Positions 28,767 through 38,292 of a DNA stretch of 64,000 bases are shown piece by piece. Every line of letters starts with the position of its first letter. Positions within the stretch are counted from its first letter, which is position 1. The DNA comes from Campylobacter coli 76339 (GTDB lineage: Bacteria; Campylobacterota; Campylobacteria; Campylobacterales; Campylobacteraceae): contig HG326877.1 in the NCBI GenBank assembly GCA_000470055.1, positions 1,439,661-1,503,660 of the forward strand. The letters are read 5' to 3'. Both the position numbers and the translations under genes were made by a program. The notes below the pieces were generated by a model, which searched no databases, was not told the DNA's origin, and saw only the letters and a list, made by a program, of their open reading frames with translations.

Positions 28767-29696
28767 TTGAAAAAAACCTTACTTTCTTTTACTTTAGCTT
28801 CTTTGATGATAAGTCAAGCTTCATCTATAGAATTTCAAAGTGGCTTTAGTGGAAATTTAAGCCTAGGAATAGGCGCAAGAGATGTTAAAAGCAATATCTC
28901 ACCTCTAGCAAATAGCGATTATCTAAGTGGATACAATACTGATAATTCCGATACTTCTGCTATCCCTCTTATAGGTCTTGAGCTTTACTATGGGAATTTA
29001 ATCGATAATGATAGAGTATTTCTTAAAAACTATAATGGAAGAGATTTAAGCGGTATTGCTTTGGGCTATGAAAGAGCTTATCTAGAACGCTTTAGCACTT
29101 CCTTTTCTCTCATTTCATCTTTAAGAGAAAAAGCCTATGCTAATCCTTATGCTATAGGTAATCGCGAAGAAACCGATGTGAGCAAATACGGCTTTAAAAT
29201 TTCGCAACTTTACGAAAGTGATTTTGGAAAATTTAATGCTTCTTATGTTTTTGCAAAAAACAAATTAGATAAAGAAAGCGTAGCATTTACTTCTCTTAAA
29301 CGAGAGGGAAATTATCATGAGTTAGAATTAAGCTATAATTATTCTTTATTAAATTTAGGCTTAAACTATGATTACAATGATGCCGATGGAAAAGCTCAAA
29401 GCTACTCAAGATATGGCTTTAAAATAGGCACACATCTAGTTTTTGCAAAAAACTATATCCTAACCCCTAGCTTAAGCTTAAATCAATACAAAGCAGAAGG
29501 TACAGATCCTATTTTTAACAAAAAACAAGACGGTAGTATTACAAAACTCAATCTCAAACTCGTAAAAAATCAATTCTTAGGCTATGACTCGCTTTATGCC
29601 TTTGCAAATTATGGCCTAGAAAAAAGAAATAGCGATATAGATTTTTACGATGAAACATACCACATCTTACTTACAGGCGTAGGATATAAATTCTAA
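28767..29696 (+). CDS. DUF2860-type outer-membrane/periplasmic protein (Cj0561c-like)
   Basis: A 309-aa exported protein with a signal peptide (about 1-20) and no recognised enzyme motif. Alternating hydrophobic/polar strands rich in Tyr and a C-terminal aromatic residue (ILLTGVGYKF) suggest an outer-membrane beta-barrel. The C. jejuni counterpart Cj0561c is repressed by CmeR, linked to bile exposure and affects fitness in chickens; its function is unknown. The start is TTG with a strong AAGGAG seven bases upstream. The initiator and the twin operators suggest tight control. Confidence 0.82.
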   Translation: MKKTLLSFTLASLMISQASSIEFQSGFSGNLSLGIGARDVKSNISPLANSDYLSGYNTDNSDTSAIPLIGLELYYGNLIDNDRVFLKNYNGRDLSGIALGYERAYLERFSTSFSLISSLREKAYANPYAIGNREETDVSKYGFKISQLYESDFGKFNASYVFAKNKLDKESVAFTSLKREGNYHELELSYNYSLLNLGLNYDYNDADGKAQSYSRYGFKIGTHLVFAKNYILTPSLSLNQYKAEGTDPIFNKKQDGSITKLNLKLVKNQFLGYDSLYAFANYGLEKRNSDIDFYDETYHILLTGVGYKF

Positions 29697-29718
29697 AATC
29701 AATCTAAAGAAACTATCA

Positions 29719-31050
29719 TTATGAAAACGATAGTTTCTTAAAGACTTTTCTAACGAAAATACAAGCTAAAATCAAAACACAAAGTTCAGCAAAAAATGGA
29801 CTAAGCCACACTCCTTTTAAGCCCATGATAGAAGATAAAATCAAAAGAAAACACAAAGGAATAAAAAGATTTTGACTCAAGCTTAAAATTAAAGAAAAAC
29901 TCGCTTTATTGCTCGCTGTTAAAAAAGAACCGCTTAAAACATTAAACCACGCAAAAAGATAATTAAAAGAAAACAGTATCAAAGCCATATAAGCAAAAAC
30001 GATAAATTCTTGATCACCTTCTTGAGTAAACAATCCCACCAAATCCTTACCAAAAACAAATATCATCACGATAGACAGTAAAGACAAAATCGCACCCGCA
30101 AAAAACATTACCTTTAAAATATCTTTAATCCTTGAAAAATCCTTTTTAGCATAATTATAACTTAACGCAGGCTGCATCGCATCACCCATAGCGATAATAA
30201 GCATAATGATAAAATTATCAATATACGAAACGATAGAAAAAGCAGCAACCGCTTGAGTACCTGAAATTTTTAATAAAACCAAATTGGCAAATATGCCATA
30301 TAAAGAACCCGAGATATTGCCAAAAAATTCACTGCTTCCGTTGTAAACTATATTTTTGAAAATCTTCATATTCATATACAAACTTGAGAATTTAAGCTCT
30401 AAATTTTGAAATAAAAAAGGAAAAATTCCAAAAATACCACCTAGCATAAGTCCTAAACAAGTTGCAAGAGCTGCTGAAAACAATCCCCAACCCAACACAA
30501 CGATGAAAATATAATCAAGCACTATATTGCTCAATGCTATAATCACATTCATTATCATACTATAAGTTGTTTTTCCACAAATTCTAAGATAATTATCCAA
30601 AGCGAAAGAACACATTGTAAAGGGGGCAAACAAAGCAAATACAAGCATACACTCTTTTGCCATTGATTTGATATCTTCATTTACATCTAAAAAATCGATC
30701 AAAACAGGACTCAAAAGATATTCTAAAATACCTACCAAGCATGAAATAAGGAAGATAATCAACATACTAGAACTAAAGATTTTTCTAGCTAAATGCTTCT
30801 TCCCAAGTCCTAAATGCATGGAAATTTGTACAGCTGAACCAATGGCTATCATATCAGCCAAAGCAAAAGATATCATAATAAAAGGAATAATCAAGGCCAA
30901 AGCTGCTAAAGCGTCATTTCCTAGATATTTTCCAACAAAAATTCCATCAACAATATAATAAAAAGAAATAAATGCCATGCTTATTACATTAGGCACAGCA
31001 CATTTAACAAAAAGCCTAAAAGGGCTTAAAGTGCTAAAAATATTTGACAT
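29719..31050 (-). CDS. MATE-family multidrug/sodium exporter
   Basis: A 443-aa protein with about 12 transmembrane helices in two similar halves. The start (FRLFVKCAVPNVISMAFISFYYIVDGIFVG) and the mid-protein MQPALSYNYAKKDFSRIKDIL are typical of MATE transporters, which export cationic drugs in exchange for H+ or Na+. It corresponds to Cj0560. The substrate is unknown. The gap to the next gene (31051-31275) holds a 6-bp-stem hairpin at 31137-31152 followed by T-rich sequence, and no gene. Confidence 0.9.
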   Translation of the reverse strand: MSNIFSTLSPFRLFVKCAVPNVISMAFISFYYIVDGIFVGKYLGNDALAALALIIPFIMISFALADMIAIGSAVQISMHLGLGKKHLARKIFSSSMLIIFLISCLVGILEYLLSPVLIDFLDVNEDIKSMAKECMLVFALFAPFTMCSFALDNYLRICGKTTYSMIMNVIIALSNIVLDYIFIVVLGWGLFSAALATCLGLMLGGIFGIFPFLFQNLELKFSSLYMNMKIFKNIVYNGSSEFFGNISGSLYGIFANLVLLKISGTQAVAAFSIVSYIDNFIIMLIIAMGDAMQPALSYNYAKKDFSRIKDILKVMFFAGAILSLLSIVMIFVFGKDLVGLFTQEGDQEFIVFAYMALILFSFNYLFAWFNVLSGSFLTASNKASFSLILSLSQNLFIPLCFLLILSSIMGLKGVWLSPFFAELCVLILACIFVRKVFKKLSFS

Positions 31051-31275
31051 AAAAAATCCTTTAAAATATTTAACAATACAAATATCTTAAAAGGAGCTAA
31101 TAGAGTGTTTGAAGTCCTAGTATGTAGAAAGCTAAGCGATAGGTTTCTATCGGTATAATTTTTTTATTGTTTTTATCTTGTGTTTGCATAATAATATTTA
31201 AAAATTAAAATATAATGAAGAAATTATAATATTGAAAGTTTAATAAGTCAAATTCAGCCCAAGGGCTAAATTTGA

Positions 31276-32211
31276 TTAAATTACGGCAAGTATCTTTACA
31301 GCGTCATTTAAACCTGTTACTATGCTTGCGCCATTTTTAGTTGCAATATCTCCTGCTACGAAAATGCCTTTTACATTGCTTTGTTTATTTTCATCCATTA
31401 AAGGAACTCCTTTATCATCGACATTGATTCCGCATTTTTGTAAAAAATCAAGAGGAGTAGAACCACCGATAGCATAAATGATTCTATCATAAGTCTCACT
31501 GCTACCATCGTTAAATTTCACTTTAGCTTTGCCATTATCATCCTCAAGCTCTTCTATATCTATACCGAGTTTTAATTCTACTTTGCCTGAATTTCCAGCT
31601 TCGTGGATATCTTTAAGATTGATATCATTTAGCCTTGTAAATTCTTTCTTGCGATAACAAAGACTTACTTTGTTTGAACTAGCCAAATCCACTGCGTACT
31701 CTGCAGCTGAATTTCCGCCTCCTACAACGAGGATTTTTTCATCACCTAAAACAGAGTTGGCATTGAAATTAATAATCTTTGTTAAAGTTCCAGGAAGTTT
31801 ATAATCAGGCTTATTAGGCTTACCCATTCTGCCTATAGCAACGATGATATTTTTACACTCATAAATACCCTTGCCTGTACTTACTAAAAATACTCCGTTT
31901 TCATTTTTAACGCTCTCTACCTCAGAGCCAAATTCAACTTCTATATTATGCTCATTTAAAGCATTTTGAAAAGTTTCTATGGTGCTTTCTTTAGTTCCAT
32001 CTTGAAAAGGAACATGTCCGTGATTTGTTCCTTCACAACCCTTATAAGCCATATCAACCCTTTTGCCATCTTTGTAAAACTGCATTAAAGTTTGGCAAAT
32101 ATTGTTTGATTTTTCCAATACTAAAACTTCTTTATTTTTAAGCTTAGCCTCAACTGCACAGCCAATTCCTGTTGGCCCTGCACCTACTACGATTAAATCT
32201 ACTTTTTTCAT
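31276..32211 (-). CDS. fqrB: FqrB, flavodoxin:quinone/NADPH oxidoreductase
   Basis: A 311-aa flavoprotein of the thioredoxin-reductase-like fold, with an FAD site (LIVVGAGPTGIGCA), an NADPH site (ILVVGGGNSAAEYAVDLA) and a late FAD motif (GIFVAGDIA). It lacks the CxxC of thioredoxin reductase. Its closest well-known fold relative is YpdA, but the YpdA catalytic Cys position holds T14. The C. jejuni counterpart Cj0559 and H. pylori HP1164 were characterised as FqrB, which links flavodoxin reduced by 2-oxoacid oxidoreductases to NADPH. The oor genes encoding such an enzyme lie 17 kb away. Confidence 0.85.
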   Translation of the reverse strand: MKKVDLIVVGAGPTGIGCAVEAKLKNKEVLVLEKSNNICQTLMQFYKDGKRVDMAYKGCEGTNHGHVPFQDGTKESTIETFQNALNEHNIEVEFGSEVESVKNENGVFLVSTGKGIYECKNIIVAIGRMGKPNKPDYKLPGTLTKIINFNANSVLGDEKILVVGGGNSAAEYAVDLASSNKVSLCYRKKEFTRLNDINLKDIHEAGNSGKVELKLGIDIEELEDDNGKAKVKFNDGSSETYDRIIYAIGGSTPLDFLQKCGINVDDKGVPLMDENKQSNVKGIFVAGDIATKNGASIVTGLNDAVKILAVI

Positions 32212-32245
32212 TCGAAAATTTACCTTTCAATTCTAAATTTTTTTG

Positions 32246-32251
32246 TATAAT
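32246..32251 (+). promoter_or_regulatory. -10 of the proA promoter
   Basis: TATAAT lies in the 72-bp divergent gap between fqrB and proA, giving a start near 32258 and a leader of about 25 nt that contains AAAGGA before the proA ATG. Confidence 0.5.
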
Positions 32252-32283
32252 TTATCAAGTTTTTTGTAAATAAAGGATTAAAA

Positions 32284-33516
32284 ATGCGAAATTTACTTGA
32301 AAATATTAAGAAAAATTCTCAAAAACTACTTAACTTAACACCCAAGGATAAAGAAAATATTATATTAAAACTAGCTCACACTTTAAGAAAGAATTTCAAA
32401 ACCGTACTAGAAGCTAATGAAAAAGATATAGACAATTTTACTAAAAGTGGAGCAATGCGGGACAGACTTTTGCTAGATGAAAAACGCATTTTTTCTCTTT
32501 GTGATGCTTTGGAAAAAATCGCTTATTTAGAAGATCCTATAGGTAAAATTTCCAAAGGCTGGGTTAATTATGCGGGCTTAAAGATAGAAAAAGTCAGCAT
32601 TCCTATAGGGTTAATCGGTGTGATTTATGAAGCAAGACCGAGTCTAAGCGCTGAAATCATCGCTTTAATGATAAAAAGCTCCAATGCTTGCGTACTTAAA
32701 GGAGGCAGCGAAGCAAAATTTACAAATTCAGCTATATTTGATCTTGTTTATAAAGTACTAGAAGGGTTTAATTTGCAAGATTGTTTTGCTATGTTTTATG
32801 AAAGAAATGAGATCATGCAAATTTTAGCTTTTGATGATTTAGTCGATGTGATCATCCCTCGTGGAAGTTCAAATATGATACAAGAAATTACTAGTCATAC
32901 AAAAATTCCACTCATCAAACAAGATAAAGGCTTGTGTCATGCTTTTGTGGATGAGAGTGCAAATTTAAATATAGCTTTAGAAATCATCCTTAATGCAAAA
33001 TGCCAAAGAGTAAGCGTTTGCAATGCTCTAGAAACCCTTTTAATCCATGAAAAAATTGCTAAAGATTTTATAAAGCTTTTAATCCCTGAATTTGAAAAAT
33101 TTAAGGTAAAAATTCACGCACATGAAAATATCTTAGAGCATTTTAAAAACTCAAAATTAGAAATTTCAAAGGCTGATGAGAGCACTTTTGATACAGAATG
33201 GCTTGATTATGCTATCAGTATAAAATCGGTAAAAGATTGTGATGAGGCTATAGAGCATATTAACCAACACAGCTCTTTACACTCTGAAACCATAATCTCA
33301 AACAATGCTTTAAACATAGGCAAATTTCAACGCCTTCTACGCTCATCTTGTATTTATGTCAATGCCTCGACTCGTTTTAGTGATGGGGGTGAATTTGGCT
33401 TTGGTGGAGAAGTGGGAATTTCCACAAGTAAACTTCATGCAAGAGGTCCTATGGGGGTTGAAGATATTTGCACTTATAAATATCTAATCAGTGGAGAAGG
33501 ACAAATAAGAAAATGA
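32284..33516 (+). CDS. proA: Gamma-glutamyl phosphate reductase
   Basis: A 410-aa aldehyde-dehydrogenase-fold enzyme that reduces gamma-glutamyl phosphate to glutamate-5-semialdehyde in proline synthesis. It has the signature IGLIGVIYEARPSLSAE, the catalytic Cys in RVSVCNALETLL and the C-terminal DGGEFGFGGEVGIST. proB is not in the window. It overlaps the next gene by 4 bp. Confidence 0.95.
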   Translation: MRNLLENIKKNSQKLLNLTPKDKENIILKLAHTLRKNFKTVLEANEKDIDNFTKSGAMRDRLLLDEKRIFSLCDALEKIAYLEDPIGKISKGWVNYAGLKIEKVSIPIGLIGVIYEARPSLSAEIIALMIKSSNACVLKGGSEAKFTNSAIFDLVYKVLEGFNLQDCFAMFYERNEIMQILAFDDLVDVIIPRGSSNMIQEITSHTKIPLIKQDKGLCHAFVDESANLNIALEIILNAKCQRVSVCNALETLLIHEKIAKDFIKLLIPEFEKFKVKIHAHENILEHFKNSKLEISKADESTFDTEWLDYAISIKSVKDCDEAIEHINQHSSLHSETIISNNALNIGKFQRLLRSSCIYVNASTRFSDGGEFGFGGEVGISTSKLHARGPMGVEDICTYKYLISGEGQIRK

Positions 33517-34598
33517 GCAAAAGGAAAATTTTAAAACAACAATGCAAAGAAATCATACAGCTTAATCCAACTGAAAGAGTTTGGCAAATGCCTTTTTTCT
33601 TTGCCTTGGCAGTTGGATTTGCACTTAGTATTGCCGCATATTATGAGCGTATGGACTTGGGATTAATTGCTATGATAGGAATTATGGCTTTTGTTTATAC
33701 AACCAATACGCCCATATATCATAGAATGGCTGTTACAATGTGCTGTTCTTTTGGTTTGTGCTTATCTTTTTTAATAGGACTTTGCACCCATTTTTTTCCT
33801 GCGTTTTCTCCGCTCATAATCGGTCTAGTAGCCATGGCTAGCTCTATTTTGATACGCTATTACAATATAGGTGCACCGGGGTATTTTTTCTTTGTTTTTT
33901 CCTGCTTATTGGCTTCATTTTTTCCTTTTCCACCCAAAGATTATATTTTTTTAGTGGGATTAATTTGTATAGGTGGTATCATTGCCAACATAGCTGCTTT
34001 TTTATACTCTATATCTGTCATTTATATTTTTAAAAATTCCCCACCCAAACCTGTTTTACAGAATGGAAATTTGGGTTTTGATATCATCTTTGTGGATTCT
34101 ATGATTATTGCTTTTTTTGTTGGTTTTGCAGTGTTTCTAGGAGCATTTTTAGAACTCGATAGAAGTTATTGGGTTGCAGTGAGTACAACTGTTATCTTGC
34201 AAGGAGCCAATTTAAAATCAGTCTGGATAAAACAGCTTCAACGCATTCTTGGGACGACAGTGGGAATCTTATTTGCATGGTGGCTTTTAAAGATTAAATT
34301 TACCCCTCTAGAATTTGTCTTTTTGATGATGTTTTTAGCCTTTATAATTGAGTTTTTAGTAGTTAGAAACTACGCCTTAACTGTAATTTTTCTTACTCCT
34401 TATGTGACTTATTTGGCCGAGGCGGCTTCTTTTGGAAACTTAAGCGTCGATATGTTAATACATGCTCGCTTGCAAGATATTATCATAGGAAGCCTTTTAG
34501 GGCTTCTAGGGGGTTTTGTTATTCACAAGCCTTATTTAAGAAAATATTTTGAATACATTGCAAAATATATTTTTAGAGTAAGACTAAAAACCAAATAA
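33513..34598 (+). CDS. FUSC-like inner-membrane protein
   Basis: A 361-aa protein with about ten hydrophobic helices in two bundles (about 30-170 and 190-345). The second bundle has the arrangement RSYWVAVSTTVILQG...RILGTTVGILFAWW seen in FUSC/aromatic-acid exporter proteins. It is shorter than full AaeB-type exporters and the substrate is unknown. It is translationally coupled to proA (4-bp overlap) and converges on the amidohydrolase with a 15-bp overlap. Confidence 0.75.
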   Translation: MSKRKILKQQCKEIIQLNPTERVWQMPFFFALAVGFALSIAAYYERMDLGLIAMIGIMAFVYTTNTPIYHRMAVTMCCSFGLCLSFLIGLCTHFFPAFSPLIIGLVAMASSILIRYYNIGAPGYFFFVFSCLLASFFPFPPKDYIFLVGLICIGGIIANIAAFLYSISVIYIFKNSPPKPVLQNGNLGFDIIFVDSMIIAFFVGFAVFLGAFLELDRSYWVAVSTTVILQGANLKSVWIKQLQRILGTTVGILFAWWLLKIKFTPLEFVFLMMFLAFIIEFLVVRNYALTVIFLTPYVTYLAEAASFGNLSVDMLIHARLQDIIIGSLLGLLGGFVIHKPYLRKYFEYIAKYIFRVRLKTK

Positions 34599-35381
34599 AG
34601 CACAAGCGTTATCTCCTAAAATTTGCTCTTGTTCTTTTTTGGAGATAACGATTTTTTCAAAAGCTTCAAAAGCACTTAGAAAATTGATATTTTTTTCAAA
34701 ATTAGTATGCGGCCAATCGCTTCCAAAAACAAAATTTGTAGGCAAAAAATGCTCTTTTAAAATTTCATACATTGTTTTAGCAAATTTTATTGCTTCTTCA
34801 TTTTTAGTATAATGAATTTTTGCCCTATAAAATCCACTGATTTTAAAAAACACTTTAGGATTTTTAAGATGAAGTAATTCTTCTAAATTTTTAGATTTAT
34901 CGCTTGCTCTAGCTAAATGATCTATAACTATATCGCAACCAAAAGGAAGGATTTGTTTAATGATTTTTACAAGATCATCATCCAAATCTCTTTGAATTTC
35001 AACTTGCATTTTAAGCTTAGCTAAATTCTCAAAAAATTCCATCCAAATAGGATTTTTAAAATCATCCAACTCCTTGCCGATAAGATTTAATCTTACACCG
35101 CAAGCTTTTCTTTTTTTTAATTTTTCCAATTCTTCAAATTTAATGTTTTCATCCACTACAACAATAGCTTTAATATTTTCATCATCTTTAATACTATCAA
35201 GCAAAAACTCATTATCTACACCTAAAAAACTTGGCTGAACTAAAACACCCTTATCAAAATCATAACGATCTAAATTTGCCTTATAATCTTTAAAACTCGC
35301 ATCGTAATCAGGCTTATAACGCGCATTTTCAATGCTTTTTAATTCTTTTAAAAAAATGTGTGCGTGAGTATCTATTTTCAT
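34584..35381 (-). CDS. Amidohydrolase-2 family metal-dependent hydrolase
   Basis: A 265-aa TIM-barrel protein. The N-terminal DTHAHIF metal motif, IVIDHLAR (barrel His) and the C-terminal FGSDWPHTNF with its metal-binding Asp match the amidohydrolase-2 (2-pyrone-4,6-dicarboxylate lactonase-like) family. It lies 10 bp after a carboxylate-type transporter, so it may hydrolyse an imported organic acid or lactone. The substrate is not known. Confidence 0.82.
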   Translation of the reverse strand: MKIDTHAHIFLKELKSIENARYKPDYDASFKDYKANLDRYDFDKGVLVQPSFLGVDNEFLLDSIKDDENIKAIVVVDENIKFEELEKLKKRKACGVRLNLIGKELDDFKNPIWMEFFENLAKLKMQVEIQRDLDDDLVKIIKQILPFGCDIVIDHLARASDKSKNLEELLHLKNPKVFFKISGFYRAKIHYTKNEEAIKFAKTMYEILKEHFLPTNFVFGSDWPHTNFEKNINFLSAFEAFEKIVISKKEQEQILGDNACALFGF

Positions 35382-35391
35382 AACAAAACCC

Positions 35392-36678
35392 CTATAAAAT
35401 AAAACTGATAATAATGGTGGCTATAATAGCTGCACCAAAGCCTATCGGCACTGCTTTTACAAGCAAATCTTTAAATAATTTTTCTCTGTATTTTTCAGGA
35501 CAAGCACCTAAAATCAAACTTCCCCCTGAAGAAAATGGAGAAATCGCAGAAGCTTGAGCGCCTATAACTATACAAGTAAAAAGTAAGGCTTCGCTTAAAC
35601 CACTACTTTGAGCTATGCTTGGAATTATAGGAAAAAGAGCTGGAGTTACCACACCTAAAGTACTTGAAAAAAGTGACATAAAGGCTGCTATGGCGCACAT
35701 TGTTAAAGGGATAAAAACCACACTCACTTCATTTTTTACAAGAGTTGAAAGCCATTTAATTGTCCCTGCTTCAACCGCTACACTAATAAGCATCCCTACC
35801 CCACATATCATAATCAAAGTATTCCAAGGAATAAGCGCTATAACTTTTTTCTCATCGGCTAATTTTAAGAATAAAGCAATGGCAACAAAAATAATAGCTA
35901 TCATCGCAATATCTATTTTTTTATTAAAATACTCTATTATAGAAATTTGAGGAAAAATAAGATGAGCTATAGGCCCTGCCAAAACGATAAATATCATTAT
36001 AAACATCAAAATCAAAGTTGTTTTTTGCTTTGTATCAAAAGCTTCTGGTTTTTCTATCACACTCACCTGTGTTTTGTTTCTAAAAGCACTCAATACGAAA
36101 AACGATAAAACAAAGATAGGTAAAACAATAGTCGCTATAAAAATAAAACTCGAATTTATAAAAGCTACACCTGTATCAATCCCTGATTTTTCCATAAGAG
36201 TACGAAAAATAATCCCACTTTGAGAAGTCATGAAATTAGCTCCACCCAAAGCTCCATAGTTTATAGCCATAGCTCCTGCAATTTTGCTTAAACCCACTTT
36301 ATCACAAAGTAAGAATGTAAGCGGCGCCATAAAAGCCAAAACTGTATAAAATCCAGCACCCAAAGCGGCGATAATCGCACTGATTGCAAAAATAACAAAA
36401 GGTAACAAATAAGGATAATTAGCAAAACGATACATTAAATGTCCGGATAATTTTTCAAGAGTCCCATTAACCACAGCAAAATTGTAAAAAAGTGAAACAG
36501 CAAAAATCACAAAAAATATAGAAATAGGCCAAAAAGCAATGATTTTTTTAACTTCTAGATCCATAAAAAAGGCACCTATAATATAAGAAAAAACCATAGC
36601 AAAAAGTCCCACATTTATCTTGGTAATATAACCTAAGACAATTGCTAGTAAAATACAAGAAATTATCAACAATATCAT
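35392..36678 (-). CDS. Ion-transporter superfamily permease, probably for a dicarboxylate
   Basis: A 428-aa membrane protein with about 11-12 helices and two internal reentrant-like segments (ALGGANFMTSQSG and IGAQASAISPFSSGG). This two-fold arrangement is typical of IT-superfamily carriers (MatC/SLC13-like). It is the first gene of the pair with the amidohydrolase. The ATG follows AAGGAAAT. Confidence 0.8.
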   Translation of the reverse strand: MILLIISCILLAIVLGYITKINVGLFAMVFSYIIGAFFMDLEVKKIIAFWPISIFFVIFAVSLFYNFAVVNGTLEKLSGHLMYRFANYPYLLPFVIFAISAIIAALGAGFYTVLAFMAPLTFLLCDKVGLSKIAGAMAINYGALGGANFMTSQSGIIFRTLMEKSGIDTGVAFINSSFIFIATIVLPIFVLSFFVLSAFRNKTQVSVIEKPEAFDTKQKTTLILMFIMIFIVLAGPIAHLIFPQISIIEYFNKKIDIAMIAIIFVAIALFLKLADEKKVIALIPWNTLIMICGVGMLISVAVEAGTIKWLSTLVKNEVSVVFIPLTMCAIAAFMSLFSSTLGVVTPALFPIIPSIAQSSGLSEALLFTCIVIGAQASAISPFSSGGSLILGACPEKYREKLFKDLLVKAVPIGFGAAIIATIIISFIL

Positions 36679-36707
36679 TTATTTCCTTCAAAAATTAATT
36701 TGTGAGC

Positions 36708-36716
36708 ATAATAGCA
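36708..36716 (-). promoter_or_regulatory. Extended -10 for the transporter-amidohydrolase pair
   Basis: TGCTATTAT on the minus strand, 30 bp before the permease ATG, matches the Campylobacter extended -10 (TGn-TATAAT). The rest of the 339-bp gap (36679-37017) contains no gene I can support, only AT-rich sequence and the hairpin listed next. Confidence 0.5.
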
Positions 36717-36985
36717 GAAAAATAATATTTTAATAACAAAATAAATTTTTTTATTATGAAATAATTCATACTGGTTACAATTTTACTCATTCATCCAAAA
36801 CTTTTAACAAAGATAAATCAATTGTATATTCTGATCATATTTACTTAAAAAATTTATAGGATTTATTGCTTATCTTAGTCTTTTGAAGCTTTATTTTTCA
36901 AACAATAAGTAAAAACTGATTTAATTAAGAGAAGATGTAAAAAATATTTTTTATTTACAAGGGTAAAAATTTAAGTGATAAAGTC

Positions 36986-37011
36986 AAGCTTTTGAAATAA
37001 ATCAAAAGCTT
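36986..37011. terminator. Hairpin after efp
   Basis: A perfect 10-bp stem (AAGCTTTTGA/TCAAAAGCTT) with a 6-nt loop (AATAAA) begins 7 bp past the efp stop. As an efp terminator it has only a short T run after it on the minus strand. The plus strand has TTTT after it. Confidence 0.6.
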
Positions 37012-37017
37012 TTTAAA

Positions 37018-37587
37018 TTACTTATTAGCTCTTTCTATATATTCTCCACGCACTGTATCAACGCGTATAACTTCGCCCTCTAAAACATGGAAAGGAATTT
37101 GTACAACCGCGCCTGTTTCAAGTGTAGCAGGTTTTTTGTTTGAACCTTGAGTATCGCCTTTAAAATTTGGAGCTGTTTCTACAATCTTTAGTTCTACAAC
37201 TTGCGGAACTTCTACGCCGATAGCTTTGCCGTTGTGAAAAAGCACATCCACCATCATACCATCAAGCATCCATTTTTTTGCTTCACCCACATCTTCTTCG
37301 CTGATTGCAACTTGCTCGTAAGATTCTGTATCCATAAACTGACAATTTTCACCATCATCATAAAGATACTGCATAGTTTTTTCTTCCAAATTTGGAGCTT
37401 CGCATTTATCTCCTGCGTGAAAAGTTTTTTCTAAAACCTTGCCATCAATAAAAGATTTGATTTTTATGCGCACAAAAGCAGGACCTTTTCCTGGTTTTAC
37501 ATGTTGATATTCAACTATTTTAAAAGGAATTCCATCGATTTCGATTTTAAGCCCTTTTTTTAAATCGCCCATTGAATAAGATGCCAT
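37018..37587 (-). CDS. efp: Elongation factor P
   Basis: A 189-aa three-domain EF-P, which relieves ribosomes stalled at polyproline. The tip loop is KPGKGPAF with K34, the residue modified in many bacteria. It ends with a typical third domain ([25 protein letters not shown]). AAGGAAAA precedes the ATG. It is divergent from rnpB. Confidence 0.96.
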   Translation of the reverse strand: MASYSMGDLKKGLKIEIDGIPFKIVEYQHVKPGKGPAFVRIKIKSFIDGKVLEKTFHAGDKCEAPNLEEKTMQYLYDDGENCQFMDTESYEQVAISEEDVGEAKKWMLDGMMVDVLFHNGKAIGVEVPQVVELKIVETAPNFKGDTQGSNKKPATLETGAVVQIPFHVLEGEVIRVDTVRGEYIERANK

Positions 37588-37674
37588 AATTTTCCTTTTT
37601 ATATTAAAAATGAATTATAATTCTAACAAAAATTATTTGATATCACAATATAATTGATAATAAAATAAGTATTT

Positions 37675-37686
37675 TTTTGCTAGAAT
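37675..37686 (+). promoter_or_regulatory. rnpB promoter, extended -10
   Basis: TGCTAGAAT (TGC at 37678-37680 plus TAGAAT 37681-37686) after a T run lies seven bases before the 5' end of the RNase P RNA. It is a strong Campylobacter-type extended -10. Confidence 0.6.
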
Positions 37687-37692
37687 TAAGCT

Positions 37693-38015
37693 TTAAAGCA
37701 TAGTAAATGCTCGCTTCTTTAAAAAGAAGAGGAAAGTCCGAGCTGCAAAAGACAAACATTCCATCTAACGGATGGCTAGGGCGACCTAAGGGACAGTGCA
37801 ACAGAAAGAAAACTACCACGAAAGTGGAAAAGGTGAAACGGTGAGGTAAAAGCTTACCAGCGATTTTGGCAACAATTTCGGCTATGTAAACCCAATGTGC
37901 AGCAAGAAGGGATGGTTAAGGTCTTTGTTTTAACCCTTCGCTTGATTTTGTTTGTGAAAACAAAACTAGATAAATGAGCATTCTAGACAGAACTCGGCTT
38001 ATCGCTATGCTTTAA
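37693..38015 (+). ncRNA. rnpB: RNase P RNA
   Basis: About 323 nt with the conserved blocks of bacterial RNase P RNA: GAGGAAAGTCCG near the 5' end, GGGCGACCTAAGGG, ACAGAAA, AAACGGTGAGGTAAAAG and the 3' ACAGAACTCGGCTTAT. The ends pair as helix P1 (TTAAAGCATAG with CTATGCTTTAA). It processes tRNA 5' ends. It converges on the fliT-like gene with a 4-bp gap. Confidence 0.94.
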
Positions 38016-38019
38016 AATT

Positions 38020-38292
38020 TTAATCTTTAAAATATTTCAAAGCTTTTTGAATTTTTTGAATTTCGCAAGCTTTAGAATTCTTTTTTACATTCATTAAAAC
38101 AATTGCTTCTTGCAAGAGCGCTCTCATTTGCTCTAAATTATCATTTAATTTATCTTTTAATTCATCGCTTTGAAAATCTCTCGCAAGATCTTCAAGCATT
38201 TTTTTTAAATCAAGCGTATTTAATAAACTTTCAAGTTTATCAATATCTTCTTGTATGAGTGCAAGTTTAAAATCACTAAGCCATTGCTTCAT
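38020..38292 (-). CDS. Small helical protein, fliT-position candidate
   Basis: A 90-aa acidic, Leu/Lys-rich, apparently all-helical protein without enzyme motifs. It overlaps fliS by 17 bp at the end of flaG-fliD-fliS, the place where many bacteria encode FliT, the FliD chaperone. Length and helical character fit, but I see no sequence signature that proves it. C. jejuni has an equivalent gene of unassigned function here. Confidence 0.6.
   Translation of the reverse strand: MKQWLSDFKLALIQEDIDKLESLLNTLDLKKMLEDLARDFQSDELKDKLNDNLEQMRALLQEAIVLMNVKKNSKACEIQKIQKALKYFKD

Noticed and set aside
31051-31275. Small gene between fqrB and the MATE exporter
   Set aside because: I found no open frame with a start, ribosome site and plausible composition, only AT-rich DNA and a short hairpin.
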